From Alphaproteobacteria bacterium (lineage in GTDB: Bacteria > Myxococcota_A > UBA796 > GCA-2862545): a stretch of 64,000 nt of DNA. Position numbers and translations under genes: made by a program. The notes under the pieces are model-generated. The model did not search any database. It had not been told where the DNA came from and worked only from the letters and a program-made list of their open reading frames with translations. Position 1 is the stretch's first letter. The number at the start of each line of letters is the position of its first letter. The stretch covers positions 186,001 to 250,000 of the forward strand of contig JACKET010000002.1 of assembly GCA_020632875.1 (NCBI GenBank), read 5' to 3'. Below, one piece after another: positions 30,721-38,764 of this stretch.

Positions 30721-32070
30721 TCACCGACGTCGGACGAGCGTGAGGAGGGCCGCCAGGCCAGGGACCTCGCGGCCCGTGCGGCACGCGCAGCCCGCCGGGA
30801 CGGGCGTGTCGACCGGGTCGGACGCAGTATCCGCCGTGTCGATGGGGTCGGTGTCGATGGGGTCGGCGTCGGCATCCGTGTCGGCGTCGGCATCCGCGTC
30901 GGTGTCGGAGTCCGCGTCGGCATCGGAGTCCGCATCGCTGTCGGCATCGGCGTCGGTGTCGGCATCGCCCTGGGGCTGCGGCGCGTCGTCGCAGCCGCCG
31001 AGGTCGGCGACGACCTGCGAATAGCTCGCGTACGCGGGCTTCGGCGTGTGGTCGGCGTTCAGCAGGCCCCACGTGTACATGTCGCCGTCCCAGCTGACAT
31101 TCGGGTCGTTCGTCAGGTCGTACCAGAACATCTTCTGGAGCTCGGGCCACGCGCCGGCCTGGGTGTGCGGCCAGGTGCCCGCCTGGATCGCCGGCATCGC
31201 GCTGTATGCGGCGTACAGCTCGTCTGCGGATGCCTGCTCGCTGTAGCTACCGCCGGGCGTGCTCTCGAAGCCCATCTCGGTGATCCAGACCGGCTTCCCG
31301 GGCGCGTGCTGGTCGGTGACCTCCTTGATGCCGTTCACGAGCTGCACGACGACCCACTCGCCGACGAGGGCCTCCTGCCAGAAGGTCTGCGCGGGTCCCG
31401 TGTACTTGTGGTGGCTCACGATGTCGATGGAGCCCCCCGCGGCGTCGAGGATCTCCTTCAGGCTGTGGTTCCACCCGTTGAACCGACACTCCCCGAAGAA
31501 GCACTGCCCCGCGTTCGCGTCCCAGCTCGCCCCGCGGAGGCCCGCCAGCTCGGGCCCGACCACCTGGCAGTCCGCGCAGGCCGCGTGCACGGCGGCGCTG
31601 CCGGGGAGGAGGATCGTGTCGACGTACTGCTGCCGCGAGCCGTCGAAGAAGTGGTCGAGGTTCGGCTCGTTCCACAGTCCCCAGTGCTTCACGCGGTCGC
31701 CGTAGCGCCCGACCGCCGCGGCCAGGAATCCGGTCCAGGCCGCTTCGTCGGGGACGGCGTTGCGGCACCACTGGTGGAGGTCGCCGGACGCGTCGTCGCA
31801 GCCGGGCTCGATCCAGGACGGGGAGTACGCGACGGTCGCGTACACCGCGAGCCCCTCGGCCTCGGCCGTGTCGACGAAGCGGTCGGGGATCGACCAGTCG
31901 AACACGCCCGGCGCGGTCTCGACCTGGAACCAGTTGAAGTCGAAGCGCACGAGGCGGATGCCCGCATCGGCCGCGAGCGCCAGCTCGTCGTCCGACGCCT
32001 GGTGGGCGTTGACGCCGAACGGGCACGCTTCCGGGGTGTACGCATGGGCCGCGAGGACGACGGTGAGCAT
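30721..32070 (-). CDS. Clan A-like glycoside hydrolase with acidic stalk and MYXO-CTERM
   Basis: A 449-aa exported protein on the minus strand, ATG 32070 after GGAGG. A short signal (MLTVVLAAHA) is followed by a TIM-barrel-like domain (~15-345) with GLWNEPNLDHF (putative acid/base Glu) and VWITEMGFES (putative nucleophile Glu), the two-glutamate layout of GH5/GH39-type enzymes. Then comes a D/T/A/S spacer (~365-420) and a C-terminal signal of GCACR, a hydrophobic stretch (VPGLAALLTLV) and RRR, a MYXO-CTERM-like sorting tag. The enzyme is thus likely held on the surface by its C-terminus. Substrate unknown. Confidence 0.8.
   Translation of the reverse strand: MLTVVLAAHAYTPEACPFGVNAHQASDDELALAADAGIRLVRFDFNWFQVETAPGVFDWSIPDRFVDTAEAEGLAVYATVAYSPSWIEPGCDDASGDLHQWCRNAVPDEAAWTGFLAAAVGRYGDRVKHWGLWNEPNLDHFFDGSRQQYVDTILLPGSAAVHAACADCQVVGPELAGLRGASWDANAGQCFFGECRFNGWNHSLKEILDAAGGSIDIVSHHKYTGPAQTFWQEALVGEWVVVQLVNGIKEVTDQHAPGKPVWITEMGFESTPGGSYSEQASADELYAAYSAMPAIQAGTWPHTQAGAWPELQKMFWYDLTNDPNVSWDGDMYTWGLLNADHTPKPAYASYSQVVADLGGCDDAPQPQGDADTDADADSDADSDADADSDTDADADADTDADADPIDTDPIDTADTASDPVDTPVPAGCACRTGREVPGLAALLTLVRRR
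30855..30967 (-). repeat. Acidic D/T/A/S coding repeat before a MYXO-CTERM
   Basis: The same Asp-alternating spacer as at 2374, but placed at the C-terminus, just before the sorting signal of the glycosidase. Confidence 0.8.
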
Positions 32071-32140
32071 GGCGGTTCCTCCGATGCGCGCGACTATCGG
32101 AGGGCGGGTGCGGGCGGACCTTATTGTTCCTTACAGGAGT

Positions 32141-32992
32141 ATGCTCCCGCGCGAGGAACCCCGCCTGAAGCGCCACTCCGCCATCGTCGCGCTCCTGTTC
32201 GGCTGCGGCCCGCACGTGCCGGAGCACGCCTCGAGCGATGCGTGCGTCGACTGCCACGCCACGGCCGTGGCCGAGTGGTCGGAGAGCCGGCACGCCGTGG
32301 CGTTCGCGAATCCCGTGTTCCAGACGAGCTGGAGCGAGGCGCGCTCGCCGTGGTGCCTGACGTGCCACCAGCCCGAGCAGGGCGTCGACTGCGCGACCTG
32401 CCACGGCCCCGCGCCGCGCACCTGCGAGGACTGCCACGACTTCGACCTGCCCCGCGAGATCGGAGGCGCGCCATCCGGCACCCGCGGCCAGTCCACCGCC
32501 GAGGAGTGGCGCGGATCGGGCGCCGCGGAGGCTGGGCTCGGGTGTGTCGACTGCCATCCGCCGCACCACCCGATCGGTGGGAACGATGCCGAGCGCGTGC
32601 GCGCCACGGTGGCCGCGGTCGTCCGGGCCGACGGAGATGCCGTGTCCGCGACGCTCGTGGCGCGTGACATCGGCCATGCGTTCCCCACGGGCGACCCGTT
32701 CCGCCGGCTGCAGCTCACGATCTGCGCAGACCTGGCGTGCCGCCGACCCGTCGCCACCGAGGTCCTCGAGCGACGTCTCGCGCGGACGACCGACGGCGGC
32801 TGGGCCGTCGCCCGCGACTCGCGCATCCCGGCGCCCGCCGAGGGCCTCGTGGGCACGCGTACCTTCGAGCTGCACGCGCCGGGAGCCCGGTCCTGGCAGC
32901 TCGCGTTGCACCTGACCGATCCGCGGCACGCCGGAGAGCTGGGCGATCGCGCCGGCTACGTCGTGGCCACGGGCCTCGTGGAGGGAGAATGA
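32141..32992 (+). CDS. Pentaheme c-type cytochrome lipoprotein (second copy)
   Basis: About 283 aa with five CxxCH motifs (CVDCH, CLTCH, CATCH, CEDCH, CVDCH) and the C-terminal ARDIGHAFPTGDPFRRLQL, matching the cytochrome at 535-1512 in heme order and in E-W-R-G-S before the last heme. The signal ends LLFGC, so this copy is a lipoprotein. Start: ATG 32141 has AGGAG only one base away. CTG 32165, in frame, has GAGGA seven bases upstream and gives MKRHSAIVALLFGC, a better signal; I keep the ATG as the conservative start. Its stop overlaps the next gene by ATGA. Likely surface or periplasmic electron transfer. Confidence 0.85.
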   Translation: MLPREEPRLKRHSAIVALLFGCGPHVPEHASSDACVDCHATAVAEWSESRHAVAFANPVFQTSWSEARSPWCLTCHQPEQGVDCATCHGPAPRTCEDCHDFDLPREIGGAPSGTRGQSTAEEWRGSGAAEAGLGCVDCHPPHHPIGGNDAERVRATVAAVVRADGDAVSATLVARDIGHAFPTGDPFRRLQLTICADLACRRPVATEVLERRLARTTDGGWAVARDSRIPAPAEGLVGTRTFELHAPGARSWQLALHLTDPRHAGELGDRAGYVVATGLVEGE

Positions 32993-35244
32993 CCGCACGC
33001 CTGCTGGTCCCCGTCACCCTGTTCCTCGCGCTGGCCTGTGGCGGCGCGGGCACGCCTGTCGTCGAAGCGCCTCCGCAGCCCGTGGAGGTGAAGCCCCCCG
33101 AGCCGGTGGCGCTCGACGGGTACGCGTACGTCCCGGGCCCCGACGGGGGCGCGCGGGGTGCCCGCTTCAGCCGCTTCGCCTCCGGAGACGCCGTGTTCGT
33201 CGGGGTGGACGACGCCAACCTCCGCGATCCGAACGGGTCCGACGACGTGGTCGCGAAGCTCCGGCTCGGGTCGAAGGTCACGGTCGAGGAGGTGCTGGGG
33301 GAGCCGGTGGAGCTGATCGACCGGCTCAACGTCTGGTACCGGGTGAAGACGGAGGACGGTCAGGTCGGACGGCTGTTCGGCGGGCTCCTGACGCCGTTCG
33401 GCGGCAAGAGCTACCTGTCCGAGGGCGACGAGGGAGAGCGCGGGTGGGCGGTCACGTTCGCGCCCGACGGGTCGCCCCGGGTCCGCATCGACGAAGAGCC
33501 CGGCTCGGACGAGTCGTTCACCATCGACCTCGAGGTCACCGAGCGATTCCGCGGGGGGCGGCTCGAAGCGGAGGTGCAGAGCTGGGGGGACTTCGTCTCG
33601 GAGATCCAGGTCACGCTGTGCCGGCTCGACGGCGGCGAAGCACCGGAATGCAGCTCGGGAGCCGCCCGCTTCGGCGGGGATTCCGATGCGCTCCTCGTCC
33701 AGGTGACCCCGCCCGATCCGTGGCGCTACGCCCTCGATCCGACCGCCAGCACCGAGTGCGCGGGGGGCGCGGGGCTCGACGTGACGCTCGACCAGGGCGG
33801 CGAAGAGGCCGTCGTGACGCTGCAGACGCCGCAGTACATGCGCGGGGACGACGGCACGGTCGAGTGCTACGCGATCGGGCGCGTGAAGAGCGGCAAGCAC
33901 TCCGGCAAGGAGCTGGTGTCCTGCATCGGCGAGGACGGCGGCAAGTCGGGGCCGTCGATGGCGTCGGTCGCGCGGTACCTCCGCGACAGCACGAGCTGGA
34001 CGCTCCTCCCGTGCGCGTCGGACTGGAAGAGCGACGACGTGCACGCGGCCCTCGTCGAGAAGCGGCTGAAGGTGCTGGTCGACCCGATGGTCAATGCGCC
34101 GGAGCGCCTCGCTGCACCGACGGAGCTGCCCGTCTCCAAGGGCCACTCCACGCTGAGGTGGCGGGCGCCGGGCGGCGGGCTCGACGCGGCGGAGCCGCTG
34201 TTCACGACGCCCGGGGGCCAGGTCCTGTCGGCGCCCGAGTCCAACTGGAGCGTGCCGGGCAACGCGCTGGTCGTCCATCAGCCCGACGGCACGGCGCTGG
34301 TCTACGACTGGCAGCCCGACCTCAGCTGGTCCGGCAATCCGCCGTCCGACAAGGCCTACTCGGTCCAGACGGACGGCTGCGACGGCTCGCCCGAGATCCT
34401 GCTGAACCTGGAGCCCGAGATCTCCGACGAGGACGTGGAGCCCGCCGCGAAGCTCGCCGACGGCACCGCCGTGGTGCGCCTGAAGGACCGCGAGCATCCG
34501 GTCAGCCAGCGCCTGCTCGGGCTGTACGCCTCGTATGCGGACAAGGACGAGTACGAGCGTCCCCGCGAGCTGGAGCTCGGCCTCTCGGTGGACGACCTGC
34601 TCGCCGGGAATCCCTGGTTGTTCGTGAAGGACCCGTGGGGCCGGTACGTGCGCCTGATGCGCGAGGACTTCGCCGCGCCCGCGATGTGCGAGCCCATCCT
34701 GTACGTGTACGCCGATCCGCCCGAGCCCGTGTCCATCGCGCCCGTCGCGCCCCTGCGGTTCTTCCGGACCGACCCGTTCGGCCCGGACGGCTGGTCGGGC
34801 GTGGCGCAGCCCGACGGGAGCGTGGTGATCGGTGGAGAGCGGCACGCGGAGCTGTTCTGGGAGGGACGTGGGTACTGGTTCCGCGCGCCGGAGGACGCGA
34901 CGGTCGTGGCGGCCGCGGACGTGGAGCCATTCCTCCGCGGAGCGCTGGCGGCGCAGGGGCTCGAGGGCCGGGAGATCGAGGCCTTCCTCAATGCGTGGCT
35001 CCCCGATCTGGAGGGGTACGACGCGGTGCGCATCGGCTTCCACGACCTGGCGCTGATCGAGGCGGTCGCGCCGCTCGACATCCGCCCGGTGCCCGACACG
35101 CTCGTGCGCGTGCTGATGGATGCGGCACCGACCGACGAACCGCCCGACTGGGACGGGCGCCAAGCGGTGTTCAGCGGGCCCCGCCGCGAGGGCCTCGTGG
35201 TGGTGGAGTGGGGCGGGCTGCTTCGTCGGCCGCGCGCCAGGTAG
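32989..35244 (+). CDS. Large SH3-domain lipoprotein coupled to the cytochrome
   Basis: A 751-aa lipoprotein (MTARLLVPVTLFLALAC), ATG 32989 in an ATGA overlap. Residues ~40-125 form an SH3-like domain (SGDAVFVGVDDANLRDPNGS, LRLGSKVTVEEVLGEPVELIDRLNVWYRVKTEDGQVGRLFGGLLTPF). Two unassigned parts follow: a beta-rich part with paired Cys (LCRLDGGEAPEC, CAGGAG, ECYAIG, LVSCIG), and a C-terminal part with repeated aromatic motifs (LFVKDPWGRYVRLMREDF, LRFFRTDPFGPDGWSG, ELFWEGRGYWFRAP). I do not recognise a family for these. The small SH3 protein at 1509-2177 has the same place after the first cytochrome. The 3' end overlaps the convergent cysteine-cluster gene by 74 bases. Confidence 0.7.
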   Translation: MTARLLVPVTLFLALACGGAGTPVVEAPPQPVEVKPPEPVALDGYAYVPGPDGGARGARFSRFASGDAVFVGVDDANLRDPNGSDDVVAKLRLGSKVTVEEVLGEPVELIDRLNVWYRVKTEDGQVGRLFGGLLTPFGGKSYLSEGDEGERGWAVTFAPDGSPRVRIDEEPGSDESFTIDLEVTERFRGGRLEAEVQSWGDFVSEIQVTLCRLDGGEAPECSSGAARFGGDSDALLVQVTPPDPWRYALDPTASTECAGGAGLDVTLDQGGEEAVVTLQTPQYMRGDDGTVECYAIGRVKSGKHSGKELVSCIGEDGGKSGPSMASVARYLRDSTSWTLLPCASDWKSDDVHAALVEKRLKVLVDPMVNAPERLAAPTELPVSKGHSTLRWRAPGGGLDAAEPLFTTPGGQVLSAPESNWSVPGNALVVHQPDGTALVYDWQPDLSWSGNPPSDKAYSVQTDGCDGSPEILLNLEPEISDEDVEPAAKLADGTAVVRLKDREHPVSQRLLGLYASYADKDEYERPRELELGLSVDDLLAGNPWLFVKDPWGRYVRLMREDFAAPAMCEPILYVYADPPEPVSIAPVAPLRFFRTDPFGPDGWSGVAQPDGSVVIGGERHAELFWEGRGYWFRAPEDATVVAAADVEPFLRGALAAQGLEGREIEAFLNAWLPDLEGYDAVRIGFHDLALIEAVAPLDIRPVPDTLVRVLMDAAPTDEPPDWDGRQAVFSGPRREGLVVVEWGGLLRRPRAR

Positions 35245-35854
35245 CCCAGGCTTCGCGCAGCGCGTCTTCGAGGGCGGCGAGCTCGTGGCCCCCGAGCCTG
35301 CGGAGGTCGTCCCACGTGACGGAGGCCGCGCGCTCGGCGGCCTTCTCGTAGCCATCGCCCGCGACCAGCACGGCCACGCCGCCCTCCGCGAACCGGAACA
35401 GGTCGGCGGCGGCGTCCCACAGGGCTCCGCCGACCTCGCCGTGCCCGTGGCGGCAGAACCAGGTGGCGCAGGTCGCGTTGCGCCAGGCCCAGATGGCGCA
35501 CGTGCCGCGCTCGGTGACGTAGGCGCACTTCGACGCGTCGGTCTGGCCGAAGCGCATGCGCGTGCGGTCGTAGGTGGCCTCTTCCTCCGCGGTGGGGCGG
35601 AGCCAGGTCTCGGTGGGTCGCCCGGTTCGGAGGCGGCGCTCGATGTAGGCGCGCGCCTCGCCGCCCGCGCGGAGCGCGCCGCCCGCGCGGAAGTTCGGGA
35701 TGGCGGGCACGTAGCCGCAGCACTTCACCTCGGGCAGGAACTTCCCCTCGGCGCACATCGGGCAGTTGGCGCAGTCCGCGAGGGGCTCGTGCGGCGGGGG
35801 CTCGCCGAGGACCGCGATCCACCACGAGAGGTAGGGCTCGGAGAGCTGCGACAT
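35171..35854 (-). CDS. Cysteine-cluster protein, YkgJ-related
   Basis: A 227-aa protein on the minus strand with nine Cys. The first group is C28-x2-C31-x2-C34 and C45-C46. The second is C110-x8-C119-x-I-W-x2-R-x3-C129-x4-C134. This recalls YkgJ-type Zn/Fe-binding proteins (C-x2-C-x-x-C-C, then C-x8-C-x-I-Y-x-x-R-P-x-x-C), so a bound Fe-S cluster or metal is likely. There is no signal peptide. The last ~60 residues are Ala-rich helix. Its 3' end overlaps the SH3 lipoprotein gene by 74 bases; base use and the Cys pattern support this frame as real despite the overlap. Function unknown. Confidence 0.65.
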   Translation of the reverse strand: MSQLSEPYLSWWIAVLGEPPPHEPLADCANCPMCAEGKFLPEVKCCGYVPAIPNFRAGGALRAGGEARAYIERRLRTGRPTETWLRPTAEEEATYDRTRMRFGQTDASKCAYVTERGTCAIWAWRNATCATWFCRHGHGEVGGALWDAAADLFRFAEGGVAVLVAGDGYEKAAERAASVTWDDLRRLGGHELAALEDALREAWATWRAADEAARPTPPPRGPRGGAR

Positions 35855-35888
35855 GGGTGGGCCCTATCGCGTCGGCTATGGTCCCGGC

Positions 35889-36650
35889 ATGGCTGCGATG
35901 GACCGCGTCCCCCGCTCCCGGATCTGGGCATCGACCGCGCTCGTGACGGTCGTCGTCGGGGTGTCGTGGTGGTTCCACGCGGGGCCGTGGCGGTGGTCGA
36001 CCGACCTCCAGCTGTGGTGGCTCGACGCCTGGTATCCGCAGGTCAACGCGATCTTCCTCATCGCGCTGGGCCTCGCCGTGCTGCTGCCGCCGCTGGCCAT
36101 CGTGCACCGCGAGTCGCCCGTCCAGCCGCAGCCCGACCTGACCTGGTGGAAGGACGGCCCGGGGCGCTGGGTGTTGGTGGGCGTCGTGGTGAGCGTGATG
36201 GCGCTGTTCTCGCTGTTCCAGGGGCTGGTGGCAGGCGAGAGGGTCGACCTGTCGATCGAGGCGCTCGCGGAATCGCACGCCCAGCACGTGCGGATCCCAC
36301 TCGCGGGCGCGGATCCGGGCTACGCGATGGGGCTCGACGACGACTGGTACGTGCCGATCCTCCGGGAGCGCCGGGTGGTGGCGGTGGGCACGGTGCGCGT
36401 GCTCGATGGGGCGCCGGGGCTCGCGGAGCTGGGCGACGGGTCGGGGATGCGCGCGACGTTCGGGCTGCCGGGTCCGGTGCTCTCGAGCTGGGAGGCGGCG
36501 GGGCTCGAGGTGGATCGGCGGGTGCCGGTGGTGGAGCTGGGGTCGTCGCCCGGCAAGAAGATGCTGATCGGCGGCTGCGTCGGGGTGCTGGGGCTGCCGT
36601 TCTTCGTGCTCGCACTGGTGTCAGAGCGAACCCGAACATTGCGAGAATGA
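35889..36650 (+). CDS. Three-helix membrane protein with C-terminus inside the mobile element
   Basis: About 253 aa from ATG 35889; an ATG at 35853 overlaps the divergent gene's own start codon and is less likely. Helices lie near residues 12-30 (IWASTALVTVVVGVSWWF), 53-70 (AIFLIALGLAVLLPPLAI), 91-112 (WVLVGVVVSVMALFSLFQGLV) and near the C-terminus (MLIGGCVGVLGLPFFVLALV). Between the last two is a ~110-residue beta-rich domain (HVRIPLAGADPGYAMG, VGTVRVLDGAPGLAEL). The layout recalls DUF3592-type proteins, but I am not sure. The last residues, SERTRTLRE, and the stop are encoded by the terminal repeat of the transposase element, so the original C-terminus was probably replaced. Confidence 0.6.
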   Translation: MAAMDRVPRSRIWASTALVTVVVGVSWWFHAGPWRWSTDLQLWWLDAWYPQVNAIFLIALGLAVLLPPLAIVHRESPVQPQPDLTWWKDGPGRWVLVGVVVSVMALFSLFQGLVAGERVDLSIEALAESHAQHVRIPLAGADPGYAMGLDDDWYVPILRERRVVAVGTVRVLDGAPGLAELGDGSGMRATFGLPGPVLSSWEAAGLEVDRRVPVVELGSSPGKKMLIGGCVGVLGLPFFVLALVSERTRTLRE

Positions 36651-36684
36651 CGAATATCGGTCCTTATCGGTGATTCTACTTTTG
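36617..36684 (+). repeat. Terminal repeat copy 1 of the RAYT element
   Basis: Begins GGTGTCAGAGCGAACCCG and ends ATCGGTGATTCTACTTTTG. It supplies the last codons and stop of the upstream membrane protein gene. Confidence 0.75.
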
Positions 36685-36724
36685 GCCACGGTCTCGACCG
36701 ACGGGCTCCCGCTCGTAGTCGGTC

Positions 36725-36790
36725 GGTGTCAGAGCTAACCCGAACATCGTGAGAGTGACGACTTCACGACTGAATCGGTGATTCTACTCC
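36725..36790 (+). repeat. Repeat copy 2 of the RAYT element
   Basis: Direct copy 41 bases after copy 1, about 80% identical by eye. It contains a GAATC-GGT-GATTC hairpin near its inner end. Confidence 0.75.
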
Positions 36791-36811
36791 CGCGACGCCG
36801 GTGGGCGGGGC

Positions 36812-37675
36812 TCACCCCATGAGCAGGGCGTCTCTCCACGCGGCCAGGCGGGGGTCGGCGGTCTTCTCGATGCGTCGCACGCACCGTCCGACATGCTGGG
36901 CGGACAACCGCGTGTCCCGACCGATCTCCGCTCGACTCGCGCCGCCCATCACGGCCCACCACATCGCCAGATCGCGAAGGTCTGGCGCCAGCTTTCGCTG
37001 GGGGTGGGGTCCCGCGACCGCGCGCACATCACGCTCGGCTGCGCCCAGATCGCGCTGCTGGAACGGGACGACCGGCAGGACGAACGTGTCGGGCGCGTCG
37101 AAGAGCTCGTTCGCATCGAACCCGTCGGGACCACGCTCGTTCCCTGCGGCGACCTCGTCCACATAGGCCGCCAGGTTCCACCGCCCGCCGTACAGCTCCA
37201 GCAACTCCGCGGTCTCGAGCCAGGGAATGCGTTCAACGCCGAGGTAGGCCAGATGACTGGTGGTGCGGGCTGCGGTGGCAGCGGCGGCAAGACCGGCACG
37301 GACGGGGTTGAGGTGCAGGTAGGCGAGGAGGTGCCGCCAGTAGGCCTCGTCCTCGACGACCCGGTTGTTGTACCGCGCCCGAAAGAGAGGGCCGTCCCAG
37401 CCGAATCGGGCGTTGAGCTTCTTGACGGAGCGCGACAGGAACGCCTGCATCGCATCCGGCAGGCGTCCCTGCCGACTCTCCACCATCAGGTGGAAGTGGT
37501 TCGGCATGAACGCGAAGCCGTGGATCACGACACCGAATTCCTTCGGTAGAACGGCGATCTCGTCCTGCATGAGGCGTATGGCGGCCTCGGATGCGAGGAG
37601 CGGCTCGCGGTTCTTCACGCGGTTGTAGACGTGGTGCCGGGCACCGGGATGTTCGAGACGGAGTGGGCGTGTCAT
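36812..37675 (-). CDS. REP-associated tyrosine transposase (RAYT, Y1_Tnp)
   Basis: A 287-aa transposase on the minus strand. The IS200-type core has HHVYNRVKNR, then GFAFMPNHFHLMVE with the HUH pair His60/His62, a helix with SRSVKKLNARFGWDGPLFRARYNNRVVEDEAYW, and YLHLNPVRAGL. It belongs to the IS200/IS605-like HUH endonucleases that cut single-stranded DNA at hairpins. The usual catalytic Tyr helix lies in the F-L-S-R...Y-N-N region. A C-terminal extension (~235-285) ends in a helix-turn-helix (ASRAEIGRDTRLSAQHVGRCVRRIE), as in longer RAYTs. Inverted repeats on both sides support this as a mobile unit. Confidence 0.92.
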   Translation of the reverse strand: MTRPLRLEHPGARHHVYNRVKNREPLLASEAAIRLMQDEIAVLPKEFGVVIHGFAFMPNHFHLMVESRQGRLPDAMQAFLSRSVKKLNARFGWDGPLFRARYNNRVVEDEAYWRHLLAYLHLNPVRAGLAAAATAARTTSHLAYLGVERIPWLETAELLELYGGRWNLAAYVDEVAAGNERGPDGFDANELFDAPDTFVLPVVPFQQRDLGAAERDVRAVAGPHPQRKLAPDLRDLAMWWAVMGGASRAEIGRDTRLSAQHVGRCVRRIEKTADPRLAAWRDALLMG

Positions 37676-37766
37676 TCCGCTTCGATACGCGATTCCATGG
37701 AGACCTGACCGGAAATCCAGGCGGCGACCTCAAATAACCGAGCTTTGAACGTTATTATTGAGAAAT

Positions 37767-37835
37767 CAAAAGTAGAAATCTAAATATTCGACTATATAGG
37801 CCGACTCTCAGGATGTTCGGGTTTGCTCTGACACC
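37767..37835 (-). repeat. Inverted terminal repeat copy 3 of the RAYT element
   Basis: On the minus strand it reads GGTGTCAGAGCAAACCCGAA and ends GATTTCTACTTTTG, matching copy 1. The middle is AT-rich and diverged. Confidence 0.7.
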
Positions 37836-37877
37836 CGATCTGGTGAGGTAGCTCACAATTCTCGACCCCAGCGATCC

Positions 37878-38681
37878 TCAGTCCGCCAGGAACCTCGTCA
37901 ACGCATCCGCCATCGCCATCGCGAAGGCCTCTGCCGTCCGCTCTTCACGCCACCGCAGCGACTCCTCGAAGTCCTTCGCGTTGTGCGTCTCGATGATGAT
38001 CGACGGCACCGTCGGACGGCGCAGCATCATCAGCCCGCGCCGATCGATGAACACCCCGGCCGTCCCCTCCTGGTCGTACAGACCGCCGTAGTGGCACCCG
38101 GGGTAGGGGAGGAAGCCCGCCGCCGCGAGGCTCTCGGCCGTCGCCACCGCCAGGTCGCGACGCTCCGGGCCGATCGGGCCGCCCTCGTTGTAGAGGATGC
38201 TGAACCCCGGGTCGTCGTCGACGCGGTACGCCCAGCCGTCGGGCAGCCGGGCCCACGGGTATGCCGCGCCGCGCGAATCCGTGTGGAGCTCGACGAACGC
38301 GTCCGCACCCACGCGCTCGGCGTGCCGGATGCGCGCGCCATAGCTCGGGCGCTGGTCGCCGCGCCGACCCACGACCACGTCGAAGCGGTCGAGCGCCTCG
38401 AGCCTCGCCGCGAGGTCGAGGACCGCGTCGCGCACCACCTCGGCCTCGATCTGCCCGTGCACGCCGGTGTTCCCGTCCTTGGCGCCGTTCGCGTGGCCCG
38501 CCATGAGGAACACCGTCTTCCGCTTCAGGTTCCGGGGCGCGCGCAGCGGGAGGATCTCGAGCGGGGCACCGGCCTCCGGCCACGTCGGCTCGGCCGTGCC
38601 CCCGGAAGCCGCGACGCGCGGGGCCGTTGCACCCCGCGCGACGGGAGGTGTGCAGGACAGCAGCATGAGCCAGGCGAGCAT
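37878..38681 (-). CDS. N-acetylmuramoyl-L-alanine amidase (Amidase_3) lipoprotein
   Basis: A 267-aa protein on the minus strand with a short lipoprotein signal (MLAWLMLLSC, Cys 10). The Amidase_3 zinc site is visible: FLMAGHANG (His62), an IEAEV helix (Glu78 or Glu80), FVELHTDS (His132), and IIIETHNA with the catalytic Glu near the end. It should cleave the amide between muramic acid and the stem peptide in the cell wall. Oddly the sequence before His62 is M-A-G-H rather than D-x-G-H. The gene's 3' end lies 42 bases from the transposase element, and its 5' end is divergent from the desaturase gene. Confidence 0.88.
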   Translation of the reverse strand: MLAWLMLLSCTPPVARGATAPRVAASGGTAEPTWPEAGAPLEILPLRAPRNLKRKTVFLMAGHANGAKDGNTGVHGQIEAEVVRDAVLDLAARLEALDRFDVVVGRRGDQRPSYGARIRHAERVGADAFVELHTDSRGAAYPWARLPDGWAYRVDDDPGFSILYNEGGPIGPERRDLAVATAESLAAAGFLPYPGCHYGGLYDQEGTAGVFIDRRGLMMLRRPTVPSIIIETHNAKDFEESLRWREERTAEAFAMAMADALTRFLAD

Positions 38682-38764
38682 GGGACGTCTGTACCGCGCC
38701 GGGGCGCGCGGTTCCGTCCGCGCTCTGCTTCCGTTGTGTCATGCTCCGGTAAACGGGGGAGGCG

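Larger units (their letters stand above)
36617..37835 (-). mobile_element. RAYT (Y1 transposase) element with inverted terminal repeats
   Basis: About 1.2 kb. A ~65-bp repeat starting GGTGTCAGAGC-N-AACCCGAACAT occurs at 36617-36684 and 36725-36790 (direct) and inverted at 37767-37835. All copies share a GATT(T)CTACT-like inner end. Between them is one Y1-type transposase gene. The right margin (37740-37800) is strikingly AT-rich for this genome. The left repeat overlaps the 3' end of a membrane protein gene. This is the layout of a REP/RAYT unit that is or recently was mobile. Confidence 0.75.
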
